DNA of 64,000 bases from Emcibacteraceae bacterium (GTDB lineage Bacteria > Pseudomonadota > Alphaproteobacteria > Sphingomonadales > Emcibacteraceae), in contig JAWKXO010000002.1 of NCBI GenBank assembly GCA_041396985.1, positions 1 through 64,000 on the forward strand. Direction: 5' to 3'. Shown in pieces: positions 18,320-25,588 of the stretch (positions are counted from its first letter, which is position 1; every line of letters begins with the position of its first letter). Under the pieces are notes generated by a model. That model searched no databases. It was given only the letters and a program-made list of their open reading frames with translations, and had not been told where the DNA came from. A program made the position numbers and the translations under genes.

Positions 18320-18769
18320 ATGAAAAAATTAAGTTTAATTATAGCAATATTAATCACAGGTTTACTTGGACAGACAGCCTGGTCACAAAATAAGGATACC
18401 GTCGAATATTATACCAATAGTCCGGATGCCTTGCTTTCATCCGCCGTAAGGGTCGGCAATATGCTATATCTTTCCGGAATGACCGGAAGAGACCCCGAAA
18501 CCAGAAAATTCCCTGACGATGTTGCAACTCAGACTCATAACATTATGAAAAATATAAAAGCCACATTGGAAAAATACGGTTCTTCATTGGATGAAGTTGT
18601 TAAATGCACTGTCTTTATGGCAAACCCTGATGATAGGGAGGCCCTTAATAAAGCCTACCGCAGTTATTTTGGCGATCATCCCCCCGCCAGAAGTGGTGTA
18701 GGAAACCTAATTCTATCAGGCGGAGCACTGGTGGAAATTGAATGTATGGCAACAGTCGGATTGAAATGA
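18320..18769 (+). CDS. RidA-family protein with signal peptide
   Basis: This 149-aa RidA-family protein begins with a hydrophobic signal sequence (residues 1-22, ending QTAWSQ) ahead of a complete RidA domain. Most RidA proteins are cytosolic enamine/imine deaminases, so export to the periplasm is unusual. It lies 12 bases after a serine-hydrolase gene and is followed by a terminator hairpin, forming a two-gene unit. It may process an imine generated outside the cytoplasm, but no substrate is evident. Confidence is high for the fold and moderate for export. Confidence 0.85.
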   Translation: MKKLSLIIAILITGLLGQTAWSQNKDTVEYYTNSPDALLSSAVRVGNMLYLSGMTGRDPETRKFPDDVATQTHNIMKNIKATLEKYGSSLDEVVKCTVFMANPDDREALNKAYRSYFGDHPPARSGVGNLILSGGALVEIECMATVGLK

Positions 18770-18775
18770 TCATTA

Positions 18776-18801
18776 TAATCTGCCCCGCAAGGGGCAGATT
18801 A
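18776..18801. terminator. Hairpin terminator between convergent genes
   Basis: An 11-bp perfect stem (TAATCTGCCCC with its complement) closes on a GCAA tetraloop, 7 bases after the exported RidA stop and 28 bases before the end of the convergent serine-hydrolase gene. The trailing T-tract is weak on both strands. Confidence 0.7.
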
Positions 18802-18828
18802 ATTCATAGCGAAGGCAAGAAGAGCAAA

Positions 18829-20289
18829 TTATTTTTTCTTGTACCTTAACCCGTTTAATGTAACGGAAGTAACGACACCCTCAACCGTTTCCATTTCAAG
18901 ATAATTATCCCATGGAATTTCACGGGTTTCCGGGCTGATGACCCGGTAGCGGTCATTTTCTCGGACCATTTCAAACATAAGCCTTCCGACATGGGCAGTA
19001 AGGTTTTTCCCTTCTCTCTTAATATAGAGCGGATATGACCCATCCAAAACATAGTCCCCGACCAATGCATCTTCATTTATATCCGGATATCGTTTTATTT
19101 CAGGCTTCTCTGAATTTCTATCACCATTATAAAGGGGATAAATTTTCTCAGACCAGTCCGTGTCCATATTTCCCAGAAGATCATCAAGCACCTGATACAT
19201 AAGGGCGTGACGATATTCGACATGGTCGCCATTGATAAAAATATAAACACCGATATTATCATCGGGAAGAAGCCCGATAATTGCCGACATACCGTAAATG
19301 CTGCCTGTATGCATAACCATTTTATGGCCACGAAAATCATGCACAAACCAGGCCAGTCCATAAGCATAATAGTGCTGATCATATGTGGTGGCGGCTGGAT
19401 ACATATCTACAGGATCCAGCAAGGCCTGTGGTTTCATCATCTCTTCAATCAGCTCAGATGATACAAGTTGTTTGCCATTCCACTTTCCTTTAGCGAGCAA
19501 AAATTTCATCCATTTTGCCATATCTTCCGGAGTGGAATTGATCATGCCTGCCGACTGTGTATATTCAATATAGGGATATGGGATCTGATAGTCTTTGCCC
19601 TTATAATATTGATGCGCCTCCGCACGGTTCGGATCATTCTGAACAGAAAAATCCAAAAGCCGGGTATGATCCATCCCAAGTGGATCTAGAATATTTTTTC
19701 TGACAAATTCATGAAACCTCATCCCAGAAAGGCGTTCAACTATCCTTCCTGCAAGGGCAAAGGTGGTATTATTATATTCCCATTTCTGCCTGAGACTGGC
19801 CTGCTGACCTGTTTCTGCCATCAGAGCCCAAGTTTCATCAATATTAAGGCCAAGAAACATATTTATATTGCTTAAAGCTGAAACGCCGCTGACATGGCTT
19901 AACGCATCCCGGATTGTCAGGTTGTTCTGAACATAAGGGTCCTTCATTTTAAATTCCGGGATATGTTTTATAATCGGGTCATCCCATGCTGCTTTACCCT
20001 GACCAATCAGCATAGCAATGGATATTGCAGCAAAGGCCTTGGTGGTGGAGCCTGCCTGAAACAGTGTGTTTTTATCTGCCGGTGCCCCGGTCTTTATTGA
20101 TTTTACCCCATATCCTTTTGTCAGCACCGTTTTTCCGTCTTTGACAACGGCAAGTCCAAGACCGGGCGCGTGCCATTTTTCCATATTGCTGAGCACAGTC
20201 TCGTCAAAATTTGTCGGAAGTCCGTTTTGCGCCAAAGCCGCAGAAACAGAGATCAGAATGAACAGCAAAACTGATTGTAGCGTTCTCAT
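18829..20289 (-). CDS. Exported beta-lactamase-fold serine hydrolase with C-terminal extension
   Basis: This 486-aa protein is taken from the ATG at 20289, which has GGGGAA just upstream; an ATG at 20301 lacks one. It has a Sec signal ending AALAQ. The catalytic STTK motif (Ser81, Lys84) and a WEYNNTTFALAG Tyr motif near 175 define the class-C beta-lactamase/esterase fold. The last 100 residues or so form an extra beta-rich domain, as in many peptidase/esterase members of this family. It follows the penicillin-acylase gene by about 20 bases on the same strand, suggesting a joint role in exported amide or ester hydrolysis. Confidence 0.87.
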   Translation of the reverse strand: MRTLQSVLLFILISVSAALAQNGLPTNFDETVLSNMEKWHAPGLGLAVVKDGKTVLTKGYGVKSIKTGAPADKNTLFQAGSTTKAFAAISIAMLIGQGKAAWDDPIIKHIPEFKMKDPYVQNNLTIRDALSHVSGVSALSNINMFLGLNIDETWALMAETGQQASLRQKWEYNNTTFALAGRIVERLSGMRFHEFVRKNILDPLGMDHTRLLDFSVQNDPNRAEAHQYYKGKDYQIPYPYIEYTQSAGMINSTPEDMAKWMKFLLAKGKWNGKQLVSSELIEEMMKPQALLDPVDMYPAATTYDQHYYAYGLAWFVHDFRGHKMVMHTGSIYGMSAIIGLLPDDNIGVYIFINGDHVEYRHALMYQVLDDLLGNMDTDWSEKIYPLYNGDRNSEKPEIKRYPDINEDALVGDYVLDGSYPLYIKREGKNLTAHVGRLMFEMVRENDRYRVISPETREIPWDNYLEMETVEGVVTSVTLNGLRYKKK

Positions 20290-20310
20290 TATTTTCCCCA
20301 TGATGATTAA

Positions 20311-22524
20311 TTATTCCTCGCCCGGATGATAGGATCGTTTGGCATTGGACTTGACATCATCAAGATATAGCCAGGCTGGCTTATATTTCTTTGCCGCCAG
20401 TAACGCCGCCTGATCCATATTATTCGGTGATTTGGGATCCGCACTTGCCCCAAAAACATGAACCGATTTTGATTTTACTTTTTCATTCGGCTCATTCGGA
20501 AAAGCGACAACGGCCGTATAACTGTTTCCGCCTGTTTTATAACGCCTTTTTAATCCATCCTGCCTAAGATTAAAGGCGGTCATACTTCCTCCCGACCAAC
20601 TTGGCACACCCGGGGTGGCAATGCTCGGTGCGTTATCATCAAATAACGGATTTCCTGATGCATCAAGCGGCGGACGCTGGGAACGGTTCATCTCTCCCCA
20701 GGCAACCTGCCACGCGCCCCAGTCTTTTACCAGTCTATCCATGGCCTGCTCAAGTGACGCAATAACCTCCTCATCTGAGGCAACAAATCCCCGTGGTTTA
20801 CCCCGGTATAACCCTTCAAACCAGTCAGTATATATGGTCGGCTCCGGCGATTCCAAAGTAGCAATACCGTCCCAGTCGTCAAGCATGGCTATAACCGGGG
20901 CAAGTTTCTCTGCACGGTCAGCATTTTTTTCTGATGTCGCGGCATAAGCCTCCATGATAATCGGTTTTGAAACCGGCCATTCAGCCATATGCGTATCAAG
21001 GGATTCGCGTTCCCATGTTGCAAAATCGAAAGTTTCGTACGCATTTAAAATTCGTCTGGCATTTCGGCTTCTGGCATTATCGCCTTCACGAACCATGTAA
21101 CTTGGATAATTCTCTTCCTTGGCATCGCTATCAGACATACTGACATTAAAAGGGGTAGTGTTGGTGTTTTGCATCATATTGGAAACTGGGTTTAGCACCT
21201 GTGGCAGATCATAAAGCGTATGATACCCCTTCCAGTCCGTATCAGGATTGCTGCCGTCAACCGCATTATTCCAGTCAAATCCTTCATTTCTGATGGGCAC
21301 CGAGCCATTATAAATATACCAGATATTCCCTGCCCGATCGGCATACATGATATTGCCGAAATTCATTCTTTGCGGCTCAATTGCTTTGGTAAACTGCTCA
21401 ATATTTTCTGCGCGCTGCATATTATACCACTGGTCCAACCATCCCGGCTGGTCATAGGTGGCAAAATTGCCGGACAGAAAGTTACCGTCACGCATGGCAA
21501 CAATGGCTCCATGATGGGTTTTTCTGTATTTAACTGTTCTGACCTCTCCCCCTTTGATTTTAATTTCACCGCTCCATTCGATCGCTTCGCGTGTTCCATC
21601 ACCATATTTATAGGCAAGCGGATCTTCCGGTTCATCGAAATGCTCAATCCAGCTGTCTTCCTGATTGCTGAAATTATCAGTGCTCATCCAGCCAAGATTT
21701 TCCCCAAAACCGATATAGGGAAGTGGATAGCCAAACCTTGCATAACCGGTAAAATTCCATCCTTCATCCGACATCATATGGGCTTCATAAGTCTGCCCGA
21801 TACCAAAAGCGGGCAGATGAGGATTGATAAACAGATATGACCCAGTCCCCACTATTTTGTTATTATTGGCCGCCCATGAATTGGAGCCGAATTCCTTTCT
21901 ATCCTCAGGATCATATTTTGGGAGCTCAAGCTGAGCCAATTCGAGTGACGTTCCATTAATCGCTTCAAAGGCCGCGGTCCGCTCTTTGGTGGTGAAGCGC
22001 AGACGGCCTAGAAAGCCGCCCAGATAATACCAGCGGCGGATCAGGGCAAGCGAATACCATGGTTCGATATGGTCAAGCAGTCTCACTTCCAGATCGGGAT
22101 GGGTTTCTATATAATAATTAATTCCGGCAGCATAGCCGTCAAGCAGTGATTTTATGGCAGGAGAAGCATTGTCATAATCACGTTTTGACAGTTTATTATT
22201 TTCAAAACTATGGACAACCCAATCTGAAAGCAGGGCTTCTTCGCCAAGCAGTTCAGCCGAGCGGCCAACCCCCATGATAAACCCAAGTTCAAGCTGATCA
22301 AAATTATCTTCGGCCTGGGCATATCCCATACCAAAAGCGGTATCACCATCGGTTTTACCGTGGATATGTGGCACGCCCCATTGGTCACGGTAAATGGTCA
22401 CATTCTGCGCCTGACTCTTTAAAACGTTTGTTTCCTTGTTGGTCATATTTGTCTGATCAGACCCGCAGGCCATGATCAGTAAAATCATGCCAAATCCAAA
22501 TGATTTGAAAATAGATCCCCGCAT
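20311..22524 (-). CDS. Penicillin-acylase family amidase, lipoprotein
   Basis: This 737-aa Ntn hydrolase has a lipoprotein signal (lipobox ending at Cys20). The autoprocessing site is visible as EFGSNSWAANN, so Ser214 becomes the N-terminal nucleophile after cleavage behind Gly213. The architecture is alpha chain, short linker, then beta chain. Family members deacylate penicillins, acyl-homoserine lactones, aculeacin or N-acyl amino acids; the substrate here cannot be told from sequence. It is upstream of, and probably cotranscribed with, the serine hydrolase at 18829. Confidence 0.92.
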   Translation of the reverse strand: MRGSIFKSFGFGMILLIMACGSDQTNMTNKETNVLKSQAQNVTIYRDQWGVPHIHGKTDGDTAFGMGYAQAEDNFDQLELGFIMGVGRSAELLGEEALLSDWVVHSFENNKLSKRDYDNASPAIKSLLDGYAAGINYYIETHPDLEVRLLDHIEPWYSLALIRRWYYLGGFLGRLRFTTKERTAAFEAINGTSLELAQLELPKYDPEDRKEFGSNSWAANNNKIVGTGSYLFINPHLPAFGIGQTYEAHMMSDEGWNFTGYARFGYPLPYIGFGENLGWMSTDNFSNQEDSWIEHFDEPEDPLAYKYGDGTREAIEWSGEIKIKGGEVRTVKYRKTHHGAIVAMRDGNFLSGNFATYDQPGWLDQWYNMQRAENIEQFTKAIEPQRMNFGNIMYADRAGNIWYIYNGSVPIRNEGFDWNNAVDGSNPDTDWKGYHTLYDLPQVLNPVSNMMQNTNTTPFNVSMSDSDAKEENYPSYMVREGDNARSRNARRILNAYETFDFATWERESLDTHMAEWPVSKPIIMEAYAATSEKNADRAEKLAPVIAMLDDWDGIATLESPEPTIYTDWFEGLYRGKPRGFVASDEEVIASLEQAMDRLVKDWGAWQVAWGEMNRSQRPPLDASGNPLFDDNAPSIATPGVPSWSGGSMTAFNLRQDGLKRRYKTGGNSYTAVVAFPNEPNEKVKSKSVHVFGASADPKSPNNMDQAALLAAKKYKPAWLYLDDVKSNAKRSYHPGEE

Positions 22525-22596
22525 CCCAGGCTCCCTAATTATGTTTATAAGATTAACTCTAGCAATCCTGCCCGATAAGTCAAATGCCCTATTGAT

Positions 22597-22626
22597 TTGA
22601 CAGGCTTTAATAAAGCTGTTTATTCT
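22597..22626 (+). promoter_or_regulatory. Sigma70-like promoter for the TPR lipoprotein gene
   Basis: TTGACA at 22597-22602 is followed after 18 bases by TATTCT at 22621-22626, about 30 bases before the ATG at 22656. The spacer holds a small palindrome (GCTTTAATAAAGC). The prediction rests on consensus match only. Confidence 0.45.
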
Positions 22627-22655
22627 TCCGGTGACAATTTTAATGGGGGAATAGC

Positions 22656-23450
22656 ATGAAACAATTTATATTAATTATTGGTTTGGCGTTTGCATTATCC
22701 GGTTGCAAAACGACCAGTACAAATAATACAAATGCCTCTCCCATTGCCCGCATGAGCACTAACGAGAATAAAGAGGTTCTTTCGCTCGCAGCACCCGATG
22801 CACCTGCTGAAATATATCAACATATGACAGACGCCCAAGAGAAGATCCGGCAAGGTGACTTGTCCGATGCTTTGGACGCCAACATCAAACCTATAATTGA
22901 ACATTTTAATGAAAATTATCAAAATAAATATTCACGAATGTTCAGCGCTCGTTCAAAACAGGAATCCATGCTTTATACGATGAACGGCCTATTACAGAAC
23001 GGATTGAAAAAACAAAATAAGAATTCTGATAATGTCTATAGTATTCCTTATGTTTATGCCCTTGCCTTTTATTTAGAAGGTTACATCAATATTTCTCTAG
23101 GACGGATGAGTGCCGCCAAGAAAGCACTCAATCAGGCCTTGACATTATCCCCGAATAACAGCCTTTTTTCATCAGAACTCGGCCATATTTATCAATCAGA
23201 AAAGCGCTATATAGAAGCACTGGAAATTTTTGAAAAGTCTGTTAAAGATGCCGACTTATCGCCCGAAGAAATAAAAATAACAGAAAAAGGACGGGCATTA
23301 CGGGGAGCAGGATATAGTCTAATTGAACTTAACAGACTGGATGAGGCGGAAGTAAAATATAACGAAGCCCTTAAAATCAACCCGGACGATAAGTCCTCAA
23401 GTAATGAACTACGGTATATTTCAGGATTAAGAAATAAAGGAAATTTATAA
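22656..23450 (+). CDS. TPR-repeat lipoprotein
   Basis: This 264-aa protein has a lipobox LSGC (Cys17) and tetratricopeptide repeats in the C-terminal half, notably around residues 130-165, 166-200 and 205-245. The repeats contain ALTLSPNNSLFSSELGHIY- and ALKINPDDKSSSNELR-type helices. TPR lipoproteins usually scaffold protein assemblies at the outer membrane or in the periplasm. It is monocistronic, with its own promoter and a strong terminator. No specific partner can be named. Confidence 0.8.
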   Translation: MKQFILIIGLAFALSGCKTTSTNNTNASPIARMSTNENKEVLSLAAPDAPAEIYQHMTDAQEKIRQGDLSDALDANIKPIIEHFNENYQNKYSRMFSARSKQESMLYTMNGLLQNGLKKQNKNSDNVYSIPYVYALAFYLEGYINISLGRMSAAKKALNQALTLSPNNSLFSSELGHIYQSEKRYIEALEIFEKSVKDADLSPEEIKITEKGRALRGAGYSLIELNRLDEAEVKYNEALKINPDDKSSSNELRYISGLRNKGNL

Positions 23451-23463
23451 TTAACTTTACTAT

Positions 23464-23512
23464 ATTCAATAAAAAACACCCCATTTTATTTCAGGGGTGT
23501 TTTTTATTGAAT
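23464..23512. terminator. Long bidirectional terminator
   Basis: Perfect 19-bp arms (ATTCAATAAAAAACACCCC and complement) surround an 11-base loop. The A-tract and T-tract lie inside the arms, so the structure serves both strands: the TPR gene ending at 23450 and minus-strand transcription from the right. Confidence 0.9.
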
Positions 23513-23663
23513 ACGGCTATTTAAGCCAATTAAATTGATTTACTGTGCGCCACTCATAACTCTCTCCATTTTTAAAGCCAACTGAAATTAATTAATCTTC
23601 TGATTAGAATATTATACTTTTTCGCCGCTCATATTACCCTCCCACTCTGTAAAAAATACTGAC
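23513..23663 (-). ncRNA. Candidate short transcript with two tiny ORFs
   Basis: The minus strand has a near-consensus promoter just to the right and the strong terminator at 23464-23512 just to the left, so a transcript of roughly 150-200 bases is predicted. It contains two very short ORFs, each behind a purine-rich ribosome-binding site. One is MSGEKV (23612-23632, GGGAGGG upstream) and the other MSGAQ (23540-23557, GGAGAGA upstream). It could be a small RNA, a leader-peptide RNA, or the 3' UTR of the gene at 23727. No known RNA family was recognised. Confidence 0.35.
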
Positions 23664-23667
23664 TAAA

Positions 23668-23695
23668 ATGATACCATTTTAAAAGAAATTGTCAA
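23668..23695 (-). promoter_or_regulatory. Sigma70-like promoter on the minus strand
   Basis: Reading the minus strand, TTGACA (23695-23690) and TATCAT (23673-23668) are separated by 16 bases. This is a strong match to the sigma70 consensus, and no annotated gene follows before the terminator at 23464-23512. Confidence 0.5.
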
Positions 23696-23726
23696 ATCCG
23701 GGCTTTTTTCTCACTAAAATAAGGAC

Positions 23727-24692
23727 TTAACCAAATTTTCGGGCAATTTTCCTGATTAAATTCTCCGGCACCCCGGGGCGGCTCCAGGGGCAGGCGGCAA
23801 GACAAATTCCACAACCGGTATTTTCGTTAAAATATGGCAGGCATTTATCAAAATCCACATACCATTTTTTTACACCGCGCACCATTTGCTTCTTTGAATA
23901 TATAGCATCCGGCGGACAAGCATTCTGACAGGCTTTACAGTTCATACAAAATTCATCAACACCAAACCTATCCTGACTGTCATATTCCAACGGCATATTG
24001 GTGACCAATGCGCCCAGACGCAATACAGACCCATTTTCGCGGTTTATGATGGATCCATGTTTACCCAGCTCACCCAATCCACTTTCAATGGCCGGGGGAA
24101 TAAGCAGGATGGGAACATTATTTGATCCTCCGTACGATCGGGCATCCCAGCCCTGCTCGTGAATCCAGGTGGCGATGGCATGACTAACAATATGGGCTTC
24201 CCCGTATTTCTTAATCACTTCTATCGCAGAGGGGACCTCGGGCGCCGTTTTTAAATTTTCAAAATCCATGGCCACCCCTATGGTAATAACATTATCATAG
24301 GGTATATCAAAAGTATCAATCACCCATTCCGGGCGCATTTTCGTAATGCCTACGGCAACCGCGCCGCTGTCAAATGCCACTTTTTTGACAAGAGACGACC
24401 ATTCTGACGATGAATTTTCTTTTCTGATCGGCGAAACCGGCGGAATTTCAGTCGCCCTTATCCTGTCAGTTTCCATCTGGGTTTTATAGAGGCCTTCATC
24501 ACGCGGTGCATGATCTTCAAAAAACTGCATGAGAGGCCCAAAAGGAGTAAGCTCCGGTGTCTGCCAGTAAATGGGCGAAGGCCGCCTTATTTCCGTTTCC
24601 CCCAAACCATTGATATCATTACCCGAGACATCCGGCCAGAGAGCCATCTGCTCTTCACTGGGAACAAATTTTTCCTTCGCACTCTTTGCCAC
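23727..24692 (-). CDS. Short reductive-dehalogenase-like protein with two 4Fe-4S sites
   Basis: This 321-aa protein is taken from a GTG at 24692 with AGAGGAAA 7 bases upstream; an ATG at 24749 would overlap the SGNH gene by 56 bases. The C-terminal part has two ferredoxin-type Cys clusters, CMNCKACQNACP and CGICLAACP, plus an earlier lone Cys. The preceding GLGELGKHGSIINRENGSVLRLGALVTNMPLE segment is characteristic of the RdhA/QueG corrinoid Fe-S superfamily. It is shorter than respiratory RdhA (about 450-500 aa), and no Tat signal or partner membrane anchor is seen. A cytosolic cobamide-dependent reductase is likely, with unknown substrate. QueG is the main alternative family. Confidence 0.75.
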   Translation of the reverse strand: MAKSAKEKFVPSEEQMALWPDVSGNDINGLGETEIRRPSPIYWQTPELTPFGPLMQFFEDHAPRDEGLYKTQMETDRIRATEIPPVSPIRKENSSSEWSSLVKKVAFDSGAVAVGITKMRPEWVIDTFDIPYDNVITIGVAMDFENLKTAPEVPSAIEVIKKYGEAHIVSHAIATWIHEQGWDARSYGGSNNVPILLIPPAIESGLGELGKHGSIINRENGSVLRLGALVTNMPLEYDSQDRFGVDEFCMNCKACQNACPPDAIYSKKQMVRGVKKWYVDFDKCLPYFNENTGCGICLAACPWSRPGVPENLIRKIARKFG

Positions 24693-24693
24693 G

Positions 24694-25572
24694 CTAGTTT
24701 CCTCTGATCTGTTTAATCTCCTTGCGAAGGATCGGGTCCCAAAGCTCATAGCCTTTTGAATTTAAATGCATTCCGTCATCCAGAAAAATTTCCGGCTTCA
24801 GGCTGCCATCCGCTCTCATCATTGGGCTGGTGATATCAATATAATAAAGATTATCCTGACTGTTGCTGAATTCCATAAGTTTCTGATTTGTGATCATTTT
24901 ATTTTTCCGAACTTCCCGGCCAAGAAGATCATCCACCAAAGTCGGTTTCATTGAAAGCATCAGGATGGGAATATTTTTAAAATCCTGCTCGACACGGGAT
25001 ACAAGTTCCTTAAAGGCATTCACAGAAAATTCCGGTGATTTTCCATTTTCAACATCAATATCGCAGTAAACCACCATCATTGACGGATTATGTCTTTTAA
25101 CAACATCATCGTAGTAATGAATTACTTCAGGAAGACTGGCACCGCCAAAGCCGCGATTGGTGACCGGATATTCAGGAAAGGAATTGGCGGTCTGCCAAAA
25201 TACAATACTGGAACTACCCACAAAAAGGATGGGGTTTTCGGGCAGTGTGTTTCGCACATCAAACCGCCTGAAATTTTCGATTGTATTTTCAAAACGGTCA
25301 ATTTTTATGGTGCGGTCCCGCACAAACCTGTCCTGCCCGTCATGATATAAATCCATAGCCTTTTTATATTTGGCCGGATGATCATTATAATCAATTTTAT
25401 TAGCCATCCAGAAAGCACGGGAGGTTTTATAAAAATCATCCAAATTTTTTGGCGATATTTCTTCAGTCTGTGCTTTCTGAAGATAACTCAAATACTGCTC
25501 AAGATTTAAGTCCTGCGCCGTGCCAAATGATGGAATCATCAGGCAAAGAAAAACCAAATATTTTTTAATCAT
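24694..25572 (-). CDS. Exported SGNH/GDSL hydrolase
   Basis: This 292-aa protein has a Sec signal (residues 1-19, ending FGTAQ). The SGNH block I appears as FVGSSSIVFW, with Ser in place of the GDS motif. A Gly block (NRGFGGA), the YCDIDVENG segment where block III Asn is usual, and a C-terminal DGMHLNSKGY block V with the catalytic Asp/His follow. It probably removes acyl or acetyl groups from a lipid or polysaccharide. Its TAG stop at 24694 is directly followed by the GTG of the RdhA-like gene, implying translational coupling between two very different functions. Confidence 0.85.
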   Translation of the reverse strand: MIKKYLVFLCLMIPSFGTAQDLNLEQYLSYLQKAQTEEISPKNLDDFYKTSRAFWMANKIDYNDHPAKYKKAMDLYHDGQDRFVRDRTIKIDRFENTIENFRRFDVRNTLPENPILFVGSSSIVFWQTANSFPEYPVTNRGFGGASLPEVIHYYDDVVKRHNPSMMVVYCDIDVENGKSPEFSVNAFKELVSRVEQDFKNIPILMLSMKPTLVDDLLGREVRKNKMITNQKLMEFSNSQDNLYYIDITSPMMRADGSLKPEIFLDDGMHLNSKGYELWDPILRKEIKQIRGN

Positions 25573-25588
25573 GCAAAACCGTCCACTG

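Noticed and set aside
17030..20289. Beta-lactam resistance from two beta-lactamase-fold genes
   Set aside because: The motifs fit the broad serine-hydrolase family; the Tyr and KTG-box regions are not those of true class-C beta-lactamases.
24693..24749. Longer start (ATG at 24749) for the RdhA-like protein with a possible Tat-like RRL segment
   Set aside because: It would overlap the SGNH gene by 56 bases, has a weak ribosome-binding site and no hydrophobic stretch after the arginines; the GTG at 24692 is better placed.
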